Source: Brucella oryzae (GTDB lineage Bacteria; Pseudomonadota; Alphaproteobacteria; Rhizobiales; Rhizobiaceae). Taken from it: DNA of 64,000 nt. Positions 23,023 through 33,881 of this stretch are shown piece by piece. The stretch lies in assembly GCA_012103035.1 (NCBI GenBank), contig JAAVLL010000002.1, forward strand, positions 1,178,001-1,242,000, read 5' to 3'. Position 1 is the first letter of the stretch. Each line of letters opens with the position of its first letter. The notes beneath the pieces are model-generated. The model saw only the letters and a program-made list of their open reading frames with translations, was not told the origin of the DNA and did no database searches. Position numbers and translations under genes: made by a program.

Positions 23023-23656
23023 CGGATCACAGCGACTGAACGCGGGCAAACGTCCATGTCACGATCTGGATAAGCGAATGGCAGCGCATCTTGACGTGCG
23101 GTTCAGGCGATCGGCCTCTGACGCTCGGAGCCATGCCGAGGCCTGACCATTCTCCACACACTCGTCTGGAGCGGTTGTCACCCAGATCGGGTGTTCGATT
23201 CGGACGGTGGTATTGGCTAAAACGCTTCGGCCGTTCGTATGATGGCGTCAAGCAGCGGGAATATTCCGCGCGGAATGTTTGTTATTATACGTCAGCAAAT
23301 AACAATCAAAGCGCAGCGATAATCGCCACGAACCTGATCCGCAAAATTCTACGAAACAAATATTTCAACCTTCCACCATTCAACATCAATCCAGTCACAA
23401 TTTACTTTTGAAGTATTGCAAATATCGAAATACATATTGTAAAATCCAATTATTTTTTGTATATCATCCAAAAATTACAGGTTTAAATATTTTTATTCAG
23501 AATAGGTCAAGCATATTCAGAATACAATCTAACGGAGAATGATAAATTCGGTTTTTGATCGTGTTGCTTCAGACTCAAACAAAATTGAACGCGGCATTGT
23601 TCCAGAGAAAATGCCACGTTCTGACTGTTCGCCATTCGGCAGTACTCAATCCTATT
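23023..23656. other. AT-rich intergenic region between convergent gene sets
   Basis: No gene is supported. The region holds a 10-bp palindrome GGAATATTCC (23258-23267), and a hairpin TTGTTATT (23279-23286) with AATAACAA (23298-23305). From about 23400 to 23560 the base composition falls to very high A+T. The stretch from 23091 to 23411 is open on the plus strand, but its product is Arg/Ser-rich and looks like chance. Confidence 0.5.
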
Positions 23657-24920
23657 TCAGTCCTTCTGAGCGATCGAGCGGCTGACAATGATTGAAAGGA
23701 CCGCCGTAACAGATAGGCAGGCCGCCAGAAAGAACATCGGTGTCAGTGTACTTCCAGTCACGTCCCTGATCCAGGGGACTACGTTCTGAGCAATAAATCC
23801 ACCCAGATTACCGACCGAATTGATCGCCGCCAAACCCGCCGCAGCCCCCGCCCCGTCAGGAAACGCGACGGCAGACTCCAGAATACGGGCTGGCCCGCAA
23901 AAATGCCGCCAGCGGCCAGACAGAGGAAAATGAACTGAACAGTCTGGTTCGGTATCACTGCCGAAAGCACGAGACACACAGCTCCCAAAATAGCCGGTAT
24001 GACGATGTAAGGGGTTGATGACTTGGCCTTGGCCGCTTTTGCAGGCACGACATAGAGACCAATACCGACAATCACCCAGGGAATAATGTTGAGGAAACCG
24101 TTGGCCACATTACCGATACCAAAGCTCTTGAGAACCGTTGGCAGCCAGTAGCTCAGACCATAGGCTGACAGCGGAAAGCCAATAAAGCAAACTGACATAA
24201 GCAGAACGCGCGGATCGATCATCGCCTTGAACGGGTTGCTACTACTCGGCGCGAGCGCTTCCTTTTCCTGAAGCAGCCTCTGTTTCAGCCATTCTTTTCT
24301 TCGGATGACAGGAACTTGGCATGCTCAGGTTTATCATCGAGATAGAACCAGGTGACAATACCCGCAATGACCGCGGGAGCGCCAGTAACAAGGAAAACCC
24401 ACTCCCACCCCGCCAGGCCGAAAACGCCATCCAGCGCAAGCAGCGAACCACCGAGTGGAGCCCTATAGCGTTCGCTATCGCGCTAAAGATCATGAAAAGT
24501 CCAACCATTGAGCCACGATATTGCGAAGGAAACCAGAGCGTAAGCAGATAAAGAACACCTGGAAAGAAACCCGCCTCACATGCACCGAGCAGAAAGCGTA
24601 GCACATAAAACATCGTCGGACTCTGAGTGAAAGCAAGCGCGATGGTCACCAGCCCCCACGAGACCAGAATGCGGGCGAACCACTTGCTCGCTCCGAACCT
24701 TTCGAGCAGCAGATTACTCGGAACCTCGAAAAGAAGTACCCAACAAAGAATAGCGATGCGCCAAGACCATAAGCATATTCGCTCATGTTCAGTGCATCGA
24801 CCATCTGTAGCTTCGCAAAGCTTACATTCTGACGATCTATGTACGCAATAAGGTACAATACTCCCAGAAACGGCATCATTCGCCATGTTATTTTTTGATT
24901 ATTTTTTCTTCCAAGATCAT
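23657..24920 (-). CDS. MFS transporter, anion:cation symporter family
   Basis: Sugar-acid symporter. ATG 24920 has a GGAGGAG site. One A added in the A6 run joins the start to TWRMMPFLGVLYLIAYIDRQNVSFAKLQM, the family's first helix. FEVPSNLLLERFGASKWFARILVSWG and CEAGFFPGVLYLLTLWFP follow. The second half has MSVCFIGFPLSAYGLSYWLP and the ending FFLAACLSVTAVLSI. Frame changes are near 24880, 24730, 24440, 24290 and 23860. The DgoD-like gene is 197 bp upstream on the same strand, so the two probably form an operon for one sugar acid. Confidence 0.83.
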
Positions 24921-25116
24921 GAGACTCCTCCTGTTCTCACGGAATACTGGGCATAGCCCTTATCGGTTTACGGCCGCACGATGAATACGATCGCGGAAGT
25001 CATATAATTGGGATGCTGGGTGATCTTCCCGGAAGATTAGCCAGCTTATAGCCAGCGTGCTCAAGGTCGGATAGCCTGTTGAGGTGCTGCGGGAAAACCC
25101 GAAACCATGCCGCGAA

Positions 25117-26263
25117 TTACCACTCCGCAATCGAGCCGTCGGCGTGCCGCCAGACGGGCGCGCGCCAAGCGTGACCCTCGACGGCGCGGGCGCGGACGAT
25201 ATTCTCGTCCACCTCGATGCCAAGCCCCGGACCACTGGGGATGGCAAGAAAACCGTCCTCAACCTTAAAGCGGCTTTCGGGGACGAGATAATCGTTGAGA
25301 TCGCCGCCTTTGTTGTAGTGGATACCAAGCGACTGTTCCTGGATGACGGCATTATAGCAGATCGCATCGACCTGAAGGCTGGCAGCCAGTGCAATCGGGC
25401 CAAGCGGACAATGCGGCGCCAGTGCGACGTCATAGGCTTCGGCCATATGACCAATGCGAACCATTTCAGAAATACCGCCGACATGCGCTGTGTCAGGATT
25501 AATGATACTGGCGGCACGCTTTTCAAAGACCGAACGGAATTCGTAACGGCTGTGCATCCGTTCGCCAATGACAAGCGGAATTGAAGTGGAACGGGCCAGA
25601 TCTGCCATATGATCGACTTGGGCCGACACGACCGCATCCTCGATAAACATTGGACGCAGCGGCTCGATTTCCTTTAGCAATATCTTTGCCATCGGCGCAT
25701 GCAGACGTCCGTGAAAGTCGAAAGCCAGGTCCATACGGGACCCGACCGCATCGCGCAACTCACTGAGCTTTGCGACAATCTTGTCGATCTTTGCATAGGA
25801 ATCGAGAAACTGAACTTCCTCGGTAGCATTCAGCTTGCACGCATCGTAGCCAGCTTCAAGTAAGGCTTTGGCATCAGCGACAAGATTGCCGGGCCGATCG
25901 CCCCGATCCAGCGATATGTACGAACCCTGTCGCGCACTTTACCGCCCATAAGCGCATGGACCGGCTGGCCATAAGCCTTGCCTTTGATATCCCACAACGC
26001 CATGTCAACGCCAGACATCGCACTCATCAACACAGGCCCGCCACGATAGCAGCCATTGCGATAAATCATCTGCCACGTGTCTTCAATGAGCAGCGGATCG
26101 CACCCGATCAACAGGGTTTCAAGCTCGCGATCTTCGCAGCAAGCGTTTCCGCATGCCCCTCCAGAACTGGCTCGCCCCAGCCGGAGATACCCTCATCCGT
26201 CGAGACCTTGAGGAATAGCCAGCGTGGCGCGACAATGAAAGTTTCGAGTTTGGTTATTTTCAT
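25117..26263 (-). CDS. Enolase-superfamily sugar-acid dehydratase (DgoD paralogue)
   Basis: Acid-sugar dehydratase of the galactonate dehydratase subgroup, about 382 codons. The N-terminus [20 protein letters not shown] and WGEPVLEG match the dgoD at 17764 closely. Active-site elements are [15 protein letters not shown] (instead of FIEEPV), [12 protein letters not shown] and [11 protein letters not shown]. Frame changes are near 26115 and 25845. Its partner MFS carrier lies downstream and a FadR-type gene is divergent. The altered FIEDA region and the separate regulator suggest a different or additional substrate, for example another hexonate. Confidence 0.85.
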
Positions 26264-26452
26264 TTTGGATCCTCAAAGGCCGCTCCCGCGCCCTGGAATT
26301 TGCTGGTTCGGCAGCGCCTGCCTGCACTGTTTGCTGCAATGCAATGCGCCGTCTCCCATTGTCGAGGCAGCTTAATTGTATTACCATTAATGTCAAGTGT
26401 AGTATTATTAAATTTCAAATAGGCTTGTTTGAACTTTTCCCGGGATTCAGCT

Positions 26453-27212
26453 ATGCATTCTACGAGAGAAACATCGGAGATTGGGCTTGAAGCAGCGACA
26501 CGGTCACGCAGGGGAAAGCGAGAGTTCCACGGTCGGAGTTCACGACACTATCGTGACGACCATGGGTATGCGAATTGTGTCGGGTATCTATCCGCCTAAA
26601 ACAGTCATCGGCAGCGAAACTGACATCGGACAGATTTTCAATGCTTCCCGAACTGCTACGCGCGAAGCGCTGAAAATCTTGAGTTCCAAAGGGCTGGTGG
26701 AAGGAAGGCCGAAAATCGGAGTTGTTGTTCGCCCCAGCGACTGCTGGAATATGATGGATCCGATGATACTGGACTGGGCAATGCAAGACCCTGCCCAGAC
26801 AGAGAAGATGATCCTTGATCTTTATGAATTACGCATGATGATCGAGCCGGAAGCTGCGAGGCTGGCGGCGCGGCACCATACCAGCGAAAACGAAGCTGCA
26901 ATCCGGCGAGCCTTGCGGGGTATGGCGACATATCTGGATACTGATGATCGCGTGGAGCAAGACATTGCCTTTCATATTGCAATCCTCGCCGCATCGGGAA
27001 ATCGCTTGTTCGTCTCCCTTGGCCAACTCATTTCCGTTGGCTTGCGCTATCTCTTCCATTCAGGGTTAGAGGCCACAAGTGAAGAGGATGACCGGTGGAT
27101 CACACGTCATAAACGTGTTGCGGATGCTGTGTTCACACGTGATGAAGATTTGGCATCGCTTGAGATGACAACCCTGCTCAAAGAAGCAAAGGAACTGCGT
27201 GGTTCGGCATAG
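26453..27212 (+). CDS. FadR-type GntR regulator of the second sugar-acid set
   Basis: GntR-FCD repressor. The winged helix reads DIGQIFNASRTATREALKILSSKGLVEGRPKIGV, and the FCD domain has YELRMMIEPEAARLAARHH and QDIAFHIAILAASGN. ATG 26453 (MHSTRETSE) requires one frame change near 26520; a TTG at 26481 opens the long frame directly. About 245 codons. It is divergent from the dehydratase gene (190 bp apart) and so likely controls it. The 3' end is close to the IS630 end at 27232. Confidence 0.84.
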
Positions 27213-27231
27213 CAAACTGCAAAATTGTTTT

Positions 27232-27355
27232 AGAGCGTTTCCCTTTCTGAATGAATCGGAATGGCTTTGCAAATCAGGTCATTTCTGATTCAAACTATCT
27301 GGCGATGGAGATCGGCAGATATGTCAAAACCCTTTCTGTTGATCTTCGCGCCCGT
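27232..27355 (+). mobile_element. IS630-family element remnant (left end and first transposase codons)
   Basis: The sequence from TAGAGCGTTTC through the start codon of a transposase and its first ten or so codons matches, with scattered differences, the end of the IS630 element at 55255-55130 on the opposite strand. Shared landmarks are CTGATTCAAACTATCTG, the GGCAGATATGTC start and CCTTTCTGTTGATCTTCG. Homology stops at about 27354, where a response-regulator gene fragment begins. Only about 124 bp of the element remain. Confidence 0.8.
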
Positions 27356-27662
27356 ATCACGTAGCCGCATCATCACTGGTGTCTCACCAAACAGGGGATA
27401 GTCCTGCTCGGCATCTACCGCCGCCCGGCGAAGACGGCGATTTTCAAGCACCAGACGGCGCATCTCCAGCGCGCGACGCACGCTCGATATCAGATGATCC
27501 GCAGCAAATGGTTTGGCGATGAAATCGAACGCTCCTTTTGAGCGATCCCACAGCCATTCCGATATCGCCATGGCCCGTCATCAAAATGACGGCAGCTCGG
27601 ACACGCGCCAGCAGTGCTTCCATCATAGCATGCCCGACCACACGGGGCATACGAATATCCGT
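27354..27662 (-). pseudogene. Fragment of a DctD-like sigma-54 response regulator
   Basis: Minus-strand remnant of a receiver domain and linker: [25 protein letters not shown], the switch lysine in [13 protein letters not shown], then the linker [12 protein letters not shown]. The first 50 or so receiver residues are missing on the right, where a transporter tail begins. The whole AAA+ and DNA-binding part is missing on the left, where the IS630 end begins. A frame change lies near 27555. Intact DctD proteins activate C4-dicarboxylate uptake; this piece cannot. Confidence 0.75.
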
Positions 27663-27860
27663 GCACTCGGCGTAGCGCTGCTCTACGCACTAGCCAACAC
27701 TCTCTTCGGTGGTACTGCCGAATATGTTGCATTGAGCTTCAATACCGGCGGATGGGAACGCGGCTTCTACTGGTATGTCACTATCATGGTCGGCATTTTC
27801 CTGATCGTTTATCTGCGCATGCGAGATACGAGCAAGGACAGCATGATCAAGGAAGACTGA
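27656..27860 (+). pseudogene. C-terminal fragment of an MHS-family (KgtP-like) transporter
   Basis: About 67 codons ending at 27860 read GVALLYALANTLFGGTAEYVAL and GFYWYVTIMVGIFLIVYLRMRD, the last two membrane segments of a metabolite:H+ symporter. There is no start or N-terminal part: the homology ends abruptly at the dctD fragment on the opposite strand. It is followed by a good hairpin terminator, which was probably its own. Confidence 0.75.
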
Positions 27861-27880
27861 ACCGCGTCCCAAGCAACAAA

Positions 27881-27903
27881 ATGCCAGGCGCAAAGCCCGG
27901 CAT
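27881..27903. terminator. Bidirectional hairpin terminator
   Basis: ATGCCAGGC (27881-27889) pairs with GCCCGGCAT (27895-27903) around GCAAA with one A-C mismatch, flanked by AAA on the left and TTTTA on the right. It separates the transporter fragment from the convergent AraC gene. Confidence 0.65.
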
Positions 27904-27904
27904 T

Positions 27905-28889
27905 TTATTCTTGCTGCTGTACAGTCCGAAACCGCCCCGGGCTTTGCCCCATCCATTTATGAAATGCGCGATAAAAGGCGCTCGGTTCACTATAGCCAAG
28001 TTCGGCAGCCACTTCGGCTACACTCAGCCTGTTTCCTGCAAGAGCCTTTCGGCAATCACGAAACGCAGTTCATCCTTGATCGTCCCGAAGCTTTGCCCTC
28101 TCCGCGCAGCCTGCGCCGCACAGTTGGTGCCGACATGCCAAGCCTGCCTGCCAGTTCTTCGAAAGATGGCCAGTCGGCGGGCGACTGGGCGCTGAGTTGC
28201 GCGCGCACCCTCGCGGAAAGATCGTTATCATGACGGTAGCGGATCAGAATATTGGCTGGAGCTTCGCGCAGAAAACTTTCCAGTGCCACATCGCTGCGGA
28301 TGATCGGCAGCGATAGATAGGATGAGGAAAAACCAGCCGCGTCACCGGCTGATCGAACAGGACGGGTGCACCGAAAACTTGTGATAATCCTGCCGGTGAA
28401 CGGGTGCCGGACATGCGAAGTCGAGCGTGCGCAACGGAATACGTCGCCCGATCAGCCAGCAGGCAACCCCATCAGGATCAGCCAATAGGCACGATAGGCA
28501 AAGGCAGGTCTTGGAGGTCCGGCGTCGGTCAGAACGATATAGGCCATGCCATCGCGGACCCGCAATCCACCTTGCGGATCATCCAGTACCACATTGAGAA
28601 ACTGCAATGCCCGTCGCAAAGCCCGTTCCAGCGTGCCGGCATGCAGCACAGCATGGCAAAGCAGATTAAAGCTGCCGGGGCGCATCGGTCTTGCAGCCAG
28701 CCCGAAGAATTCGTCATTGATCGTTTCAGCAATCAGCCACCACAAACGACCATATTCCACGTTCGTGATGGGTTCCGTCACTGTTTCCGGCAGGCCGATC
28801 TTCGCCATCAGGGGCCGTAGCCATCCCCGGATACGCACGCTTTCGAGCGCATCCTCAACAAAGCCCGGTGCGATATTATGGCGTTCCAT
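27905..28889 (-). CDS. AraC-family regulator of the acyl-CoA operon
   Basis: AraC-type activator of about 328 codons with the arabinose-binding-like N-terminal domain (OruR-type). Its N-terminus begins MERHNIAPGFVEDAL and contains WWLIAETINDEFFGLAARPM. The C-terminal helix-turn-helix pair includes FEELAGRLGMSAPTVRRRLRGEG and LSVAEVAAELGYSEPSAFYRAFHKWMG. Frame changes are near 28440, 28370 and 28080. It is divergent from the acyl-CoA ligase gene (126 bp), so it most likely activates that operon in response to its substrate acid. Confidence 0.85.
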
Positions 28890-28923
28890 GATTTCTCTAC
28901 ATTGTAAAATCGATCACGCATTA

Positions 28924-28953
28924 ATGCATCTCATGTCATTGTTTGCAATGCAT
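28924..28953. promoter_or_regulatory. Repeated ATGCAT sites in the AraC/ligase divergent promoter
   Basis: ATGCAT occurs at 28924-28929 and 28948-28953, 24 bp apart, inside the 126-bp divergent intergenic region, with GCATTAATGC overlapping the first copy. Spaced repeats upstream of the target fit an AraC-family activator, but no binding motif is known for this protein. Confidence 0.35.
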
Positions 28954-29015
28954 GACCGGTTAACCTTGAAGCATGGTTGGCCACGAGGAGGTGGCTGTCT
29001 GGGAGGTTATACTGG

Positions 29016-30688
29016 ATGACTGAAACACCCGTTTCGGCGCAGCTGGCGCGTTATGATGATGCCGTTGCGCAATTTCGCATCGAAGATGCCATTGCAAAGC
29101 TTCACGGCAATCCTGAAACCGGCATCAACGCCTGTATTGAGTGCTGCGACCGGCATACCGGCGATAATCGCGTGGCCCTGCGCGCAATAGCGGCCAATGG
29201 CGAACTTTCCGAATTCACCTTCGAGAACCTGCGCAATATGGCCGCTCGTGTCGGCAATCTACTGAAAGATGCAGGCGTCGGCCCCGGCGATGTCGTCGCG
29301 GGCCTGTTGCCGCGCACGCCGGAACTCATTGCAACCATTCTCGGCACATGGCGTATCGGCGCTATCTATCAGCCGCTTTTCACCGCCTTTGGCCCGAAAG
29401 CAATCGAACATCGGCTGAAAACCAGCAGCGCAAAACTGGTCGTCACCAATACGGCCAATCGCACCAAACTCGCTGAAATTGAAAACTGTCCCAAAGTCGC
29501 AACCGTTCTGGCATCCGGTGAAGGCCTGCCGACCGGTGACATCGATTATCGCGCAGCGACTGCTGCTGCGTCAGTTGATTGCTCGCCGGTGCTTCGCAGG
29601 GGCAGCGACCTGTTCATGATGATGTCGACGTCCGGCACGGCTGGCCTGCCCAAAGGTGTGCCGGTTCCTCTTTACGCCCTTCTGGCATTCGGCGCCTATA
29701 TGCGCGAAGCCATCGGCCTGCAGCCTGACGATGTTTTCTGGAATATTGCCGATCCGGGCTGGGCATATGGTCTTTATTATGCCGTGACCGGTCCATTGCA
29801 ACTTGGCATGGCGACAACGCTTTATGAAGGCGGTTTCACCGCTGAAAGCACCTACGACATCATCGAGCGCCTTGGCGTCACCAGCCTCGCCGGTTCTCCG
29901 ACCGCCTTCCGCCTGCTGATGGCAGAGGGGGTGAAGCGGCAAAGCGCGTCAAAGGTCGCCTGCGTGTAGTATCAAGTGCCGGAGAGCCGCTTAACCCGGA
30001 AGTCATTCGCTGGTTCGACGCATATCTTGGTACACCAATCTACGATCACTACGGCCAGACTGAACTTGGCATGGTGGTGAATAACCATCATGGTCTTGAG
30101 CATTCTGTTCGGCATGGTTCGGCTGGCTATGCAATGCCCGGCTATCGTGTCGCGGTTCTGGATGAAGAGAGCAATGAACTTGGCCCTAACCAACCTGGCA
30201 TTCTCGCTGTCGATATAGCAAAATCGCCGCATCTCTGGTTTTCCGGCTATTACCGCCAAGAAACGCCAGCCATTGCGGGCGGTTACTATCGCACCGGAGA
30301 CACCGTGGAGTTCGAGCAGGATGGTTCAATCAGCTTCATTGGTCGCGCTGACGACGTTATAACATCATCCGGTTATCGCATCGGACCATTCGACGTCGAA
30401 AGTGCCCTTCTTGAGCACGCCGCCGTCAACGAAGCGGCGGTTGTCGGCGTACCGGACCCGCAGCGAACGGAAATTGTGAAGGCATTCGTTATCCTTGCGC
30501 CTGGTTTCGAAGGTACGCAGGAACTGAAGGATGAGCTGGTACTGCATGTGAAGAAAAGGCTCTCCGCGCATTCCTACCCGCGTGAAATTGGCTTCCTGAG
30601 CGAACTTCCCAAGACGCCAAGTGGAAAAATCCAGCGTTTCCTCCTTCGCAAGGCGGAAATCGACAAACAGCAACAGACGAAGGCCTGA
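29016..30688 (+). CDS. Acyl-CoA synthetase (AMP-forming)
   Basis: Activates a carboxylic acid to its CoA thioester. Adenylate-forming motifs in order: MSTSGTAGLPKGV (phosphate loop), YDHYGQTE, YRTGDTVEFEQDG, FIGRADDVITSSGYRIGPFD, and the C-terminal lysine region KTPSGKIQRFLLRK. About 557 codons, with one frame change near 29945 in which a G is missing. ATG 29016 follows GGGAGG. It resembles medium-chain or short-chain acyl-CoA synthetases; the substrate cannot be told from sequence. It is first of four genes whose products form most of a beta-oxidation cycle. Confidence 0.88.
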
Positions 30689-30698
30689 GGACAAGCAT

Positions 30699-31462
30699 AT
30701 GCAGATTAAAGATCGGGTATTTCTTATTACCGGTGCAAGCTCTGGCCTTGGTGCTGCGGTTGCAAAATGGCCATTGATGCCGGCGGCAAAGTCGTGCTTC
30801 TCGATGTGAATGCTGAAGCCGGTGAAGCACAGGCCAGGGCACTTGGCGCGGCGGCAAGGTTTCACCGCACCGACGTCACCAGCGATGCGGATGGCAAGAC
30901 TGCCATCGCTGCCGCACTGGAGGCTTTCGGGCACATTGACGTGCTCGTCAACTGCGCCGGTGTTGCGCCGGGCGAAAGGTTCTCGGCCGCGACGGCGCGC
31001 ATAAGCTCGAAAGCTTCGCAAGTACGATCTCGATCAATCTGATCGGCACTTTCAACATGCTGCGTCTGGCCGCCGAAGCCATGGCAAAGAACGAACCCGG
31101 CGATGGCAGAGAGCGCGGCGTCATCATCAATACGGCGTCGGTTGCAGCCTTCGATGGCCAAATCGGCCAGGCGGCCTATTCCGCTTCCAAGGGCGGCGTC
31201 GCCGCCATGACCTTGCCCGTGGCGCGAACTTGCCCGGCATGGCATCCGCGTCATGACGATCGCGCCTGGAATTTTCGCCACGCCGATGATGGCAGGCATG
31301 CCGCAGGAAGTGCAGGATGCCCTCGGCGCTTCCGTGCCATTTCCGCCCCGCCTCGGTCGACCGGACGAATATGCAGCTCTTGCCCGCCACATCGTGGAAA
31401 ACCAGATGCTCAACGGTGAAGTCATCCGTCTGGACGGCGCACTTCGCATGGCAGCAAAGTAA
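30699..31462 (+). CDS. SDR 3-hydroxyacyl-CoA dehydrogenase (type 2-like)
   Basis: Short-chain dehydrogenase of about 254 codons resembling HSD10-type 3-hydroxy-2-methylbutyryl-CoA dehydrogenases. It has [14 protein letters not shown] at the N-terminus, [11 protein letters not shown], the long [31 protein letters not shown] typical of this subgroup, and PGIFATPM. Frame changes are near 30765, 31005 and 31225. It begins 10 bp after the ligase gene. Its position before a thiolase supports oxidation of a 3-hydroxyacyl-CoA to the 3-keto form. Confidence 0.85.
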
Positions 31463-31474
31463 CGAGGAACAATC

Positions 31475-32662
31475 ATGTCCAACAGCGATCCTATTGTCAT
31501 TGTCGGCGCTTCCCGTACTCCCATGGGCGGCTTTCAGGGCGACTTCACCAATGCTCAAGCGACCGATCTCGGCGCTGCCGCCATTCGCGGCGCACTTGCA
31601 GGCGCGGGTCTTGCACCGGAAGCGGTCGAAGATGTCTATATGGGCTGCGTCCTGTCTGCCGGTCAGGGGCAGGCTCCAGCGCGTCAAGCTTCGATCAAGG
31701 CCGGAATACCAGTTTCCACCGGCGCAACAACGGTCAACAAGATGTGCGGCTCAGGCATGAAGGCAACCATGCTGGCGCATGATCTGTTGCTGGCGGGCTC
31801 TGCCAATGTCATCGTTTCCGGCGGCATGGAAAGCATGACCAACTCTCCCTATTTGCTGCCAAAAGCACGTGGTGGGTATCGTATGGGACACGGCCAGATT
31901 ATCGACCATATGTTCCTCGATGGGCTTGAAGATGCTTACGACAAAGGTCGCCTGATGGGCACCTTTGCCGAAGACTGCGCGGAGGCCTATCAGTTCACTC
32001 GCGAAGCTCAGGATGAATTCGCCATAGCCTCCCTGACGCGTGCGCAGAATGCCATCAAGGACGGCCTTTTGCTGCCGAGATCACCCCGTTACCGTGAAGA
32101 GCGGGCGTAACGAGGTTGAAATTTCCATCGATGAGCAGCCCGGCAAAGCGAAACTGGACAAAATTCCGACCCTTCGTCCGGCATTTCGTGATGGCGGCAC
32201 CGTGACGGCAGCCAACTCCTCCTCGATTTCGGATGGCGCTGCCGCTCTTGTGCTCATGCGCGCATCCGAAGCAGAAAAACGCGGGCTTACGCCGCGTGCG
32301 ATACTGGTCGGTCATGCCACCCATGCCGACAAGCCAAATCTTTACCCGACCGCCCCATCGGCGCCATAAGCAAGCTTTCGGCGAAAATCGGCTGGGATTT
32401 GAAGGACGTCGATCTCTTCGAGATCAACGAGGCTTTTGCGGTCGTTACGATGGCGGCGATGCGCGATCTCGATCTCCCGCACGACAAGGTCAATATTCAC
32501 GGTGGCGCCTGCGCCCTTGGTCATCCTATCGGCGCATCGGGCGCGCGTATCCTCGTCACCCTGCTTTCGGCCCTCGAAACCCATGGCCTGAAGCGCGGCG
32601 TGGCTGGAATCTGCCTTGGCGGCGGCGAAGCAACCGCTGTCGGCATCGAGAGGATCGTCTGA
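31475..32662 (+). CDS. Acetyl-CoA acyltransferase (thiolase)
   Basis: Cleaves 3-ketoacyl-CoA with CoA. The nucleophilic cysteine is in KMCGSGMKA, the histidine in NEAFAV...GGACALGHPIGASGAR, and the second cysteine in ICLGGGEATAVG. About 395 codons. Frame changes are near 32075 and 32360. ATG 31475 begins MSNSDPIVIVGASRTPMGG. The TGA overlaps the acyl-CoA dehydrogenase start. The sequence resembles the acetyl-CoA acetyltransferase branch and may act on short or 2-methyl-branched chains. Confidence 0.9.
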
Positions 32663-33786
32663 TGATCCTGACCGATACGCAGGAGCAGATTCGCGACGCC
32701 GCCCGGCAGTTTGCGCAGGAGCGGCTTGCGCCGAGCTGCCGCACGCGACAGGGAACATGCTTTTCCACGCGCGGAGCTTGCCGAAATGGGCGAGCTTGGC
32801 TTTCTGGGAATGCTGGTGCCGGAAGAATGGGGCGGATCCGATCTCGGCACGATCGCCTACGCGCTGGCATTGGAAGAAATTGCCGCTGGCGATGGTGCAT
32901 GCTCGACCATCGTCTCAGTCCATTCATCCGTCGGCTGCGCTCCGATCCTGCGTTTCGGCACCGAAGCGCAGAAGCAGCGATTCCTGCCCAGGATGGCTTC
33001 CGGCGAATGGATCGGCGGGTTTGCATTGACGGAACCGCAGGCGGGCTCGGATGCTTCCGCGCTCAAAACCCGCGCACGCCGCGATGGTGACCATTATGTG
33101 ATCGACGGCTCCAAGCAATTCATCACATCGGGCAAGAACGGCAGGATCGTGATTGTGTTCGCCGTTACCGATCCGTCGGCAGGCAAGAAAGGCATTTCGG
33201 CCTTCATCGTACCGACCGATACGCCAGGCTACGAGGTTGTGTCGGTCGAACACAAGCTTGGCCAGCATTCGTCGGACACCTGTGCACTCGCCTTTACCGG
33301 AATGCGCATTCCAGCGGAAAACCGGCTGGGCGAAGAGGGGAAGGCTACAAGATCGCTCTTGCAAATCTGGAAGGCGGGCGGATCGGCATTGCGGCGCAAT
33401 CGGTCGGCATGGCGCGCGCGGCATTTGAAGCTGCATGTGCTTACGCCAAAGAGCGCATTACTTTCGGCAAGCCCATCATCGAACATCAGGCAGTCGCATT
33501 CAGGCTTGCCGACATGGCAACAAGGATTGAGACGGCCCGCCAGATGGTGCTTCATGCAGCCGCATTGCGCGAGGCGGGCAAGCCCTGCCTGACAGAAGCC
33601 TCAATGGCCAAACTCGTCGCTTCCGAAATGGCCGAGCAGGTCTGCTCGGCGGCAATCCAGATTCATGGCGGCTATGGATATCTGGCGGATTATCCCGTCG
33701 AGCGCATTTACCGCGATGTTCGCGTCTGCCAGATTTACGAAGGCACCAGCGACGTGCAGCGTCTCGTCATAGCGCGAGGATTGTGA
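32662..33786 (+). CDS. Acyl-CoA dehydrogenase
   Basis: FAD enzyme that makes the 2-enoyl-CoA. About 375 codons. It has [15 protein letters not shown] and [13 protein letters not shown] (flavin and substrate site), the helical C-terminal domain with ERITFGKPI and [10 protein letters not shown], and the catalytic glutamate in IYEGTSD. Frame changes lie near 32735 and 33345. ATG 32662 overlaps the thiolase stop. The subgroup looks like short/branched-chain acyl-CoA dehydrogenases. No enoyl-CoA hydratase gene is present in this operon. Confidence 0.9.
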
Positions 33787-33881
33787 CAGTCACCTGCGAT
33801 AGTGTTTGCAAGTCACGGTGAAAATCAGCCAAAGATTGCACATGGATACCAGACGTATCCACGTGCACATTGTGAGGCCAA

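Noticed and set aside
23091..23411. 106-codon plus-strand frame after the DapA-like gene
   Set aside because: Low-complexity Arg/Ser-rich start and AT-rich tail, no ribosome site, no family.
24960..25637. 225-codon minus-strand frame inside the second dehydratase
   Set aside because: It is the adjacent frame of the same strand; the dehydratase frame carries all active-site motifs.
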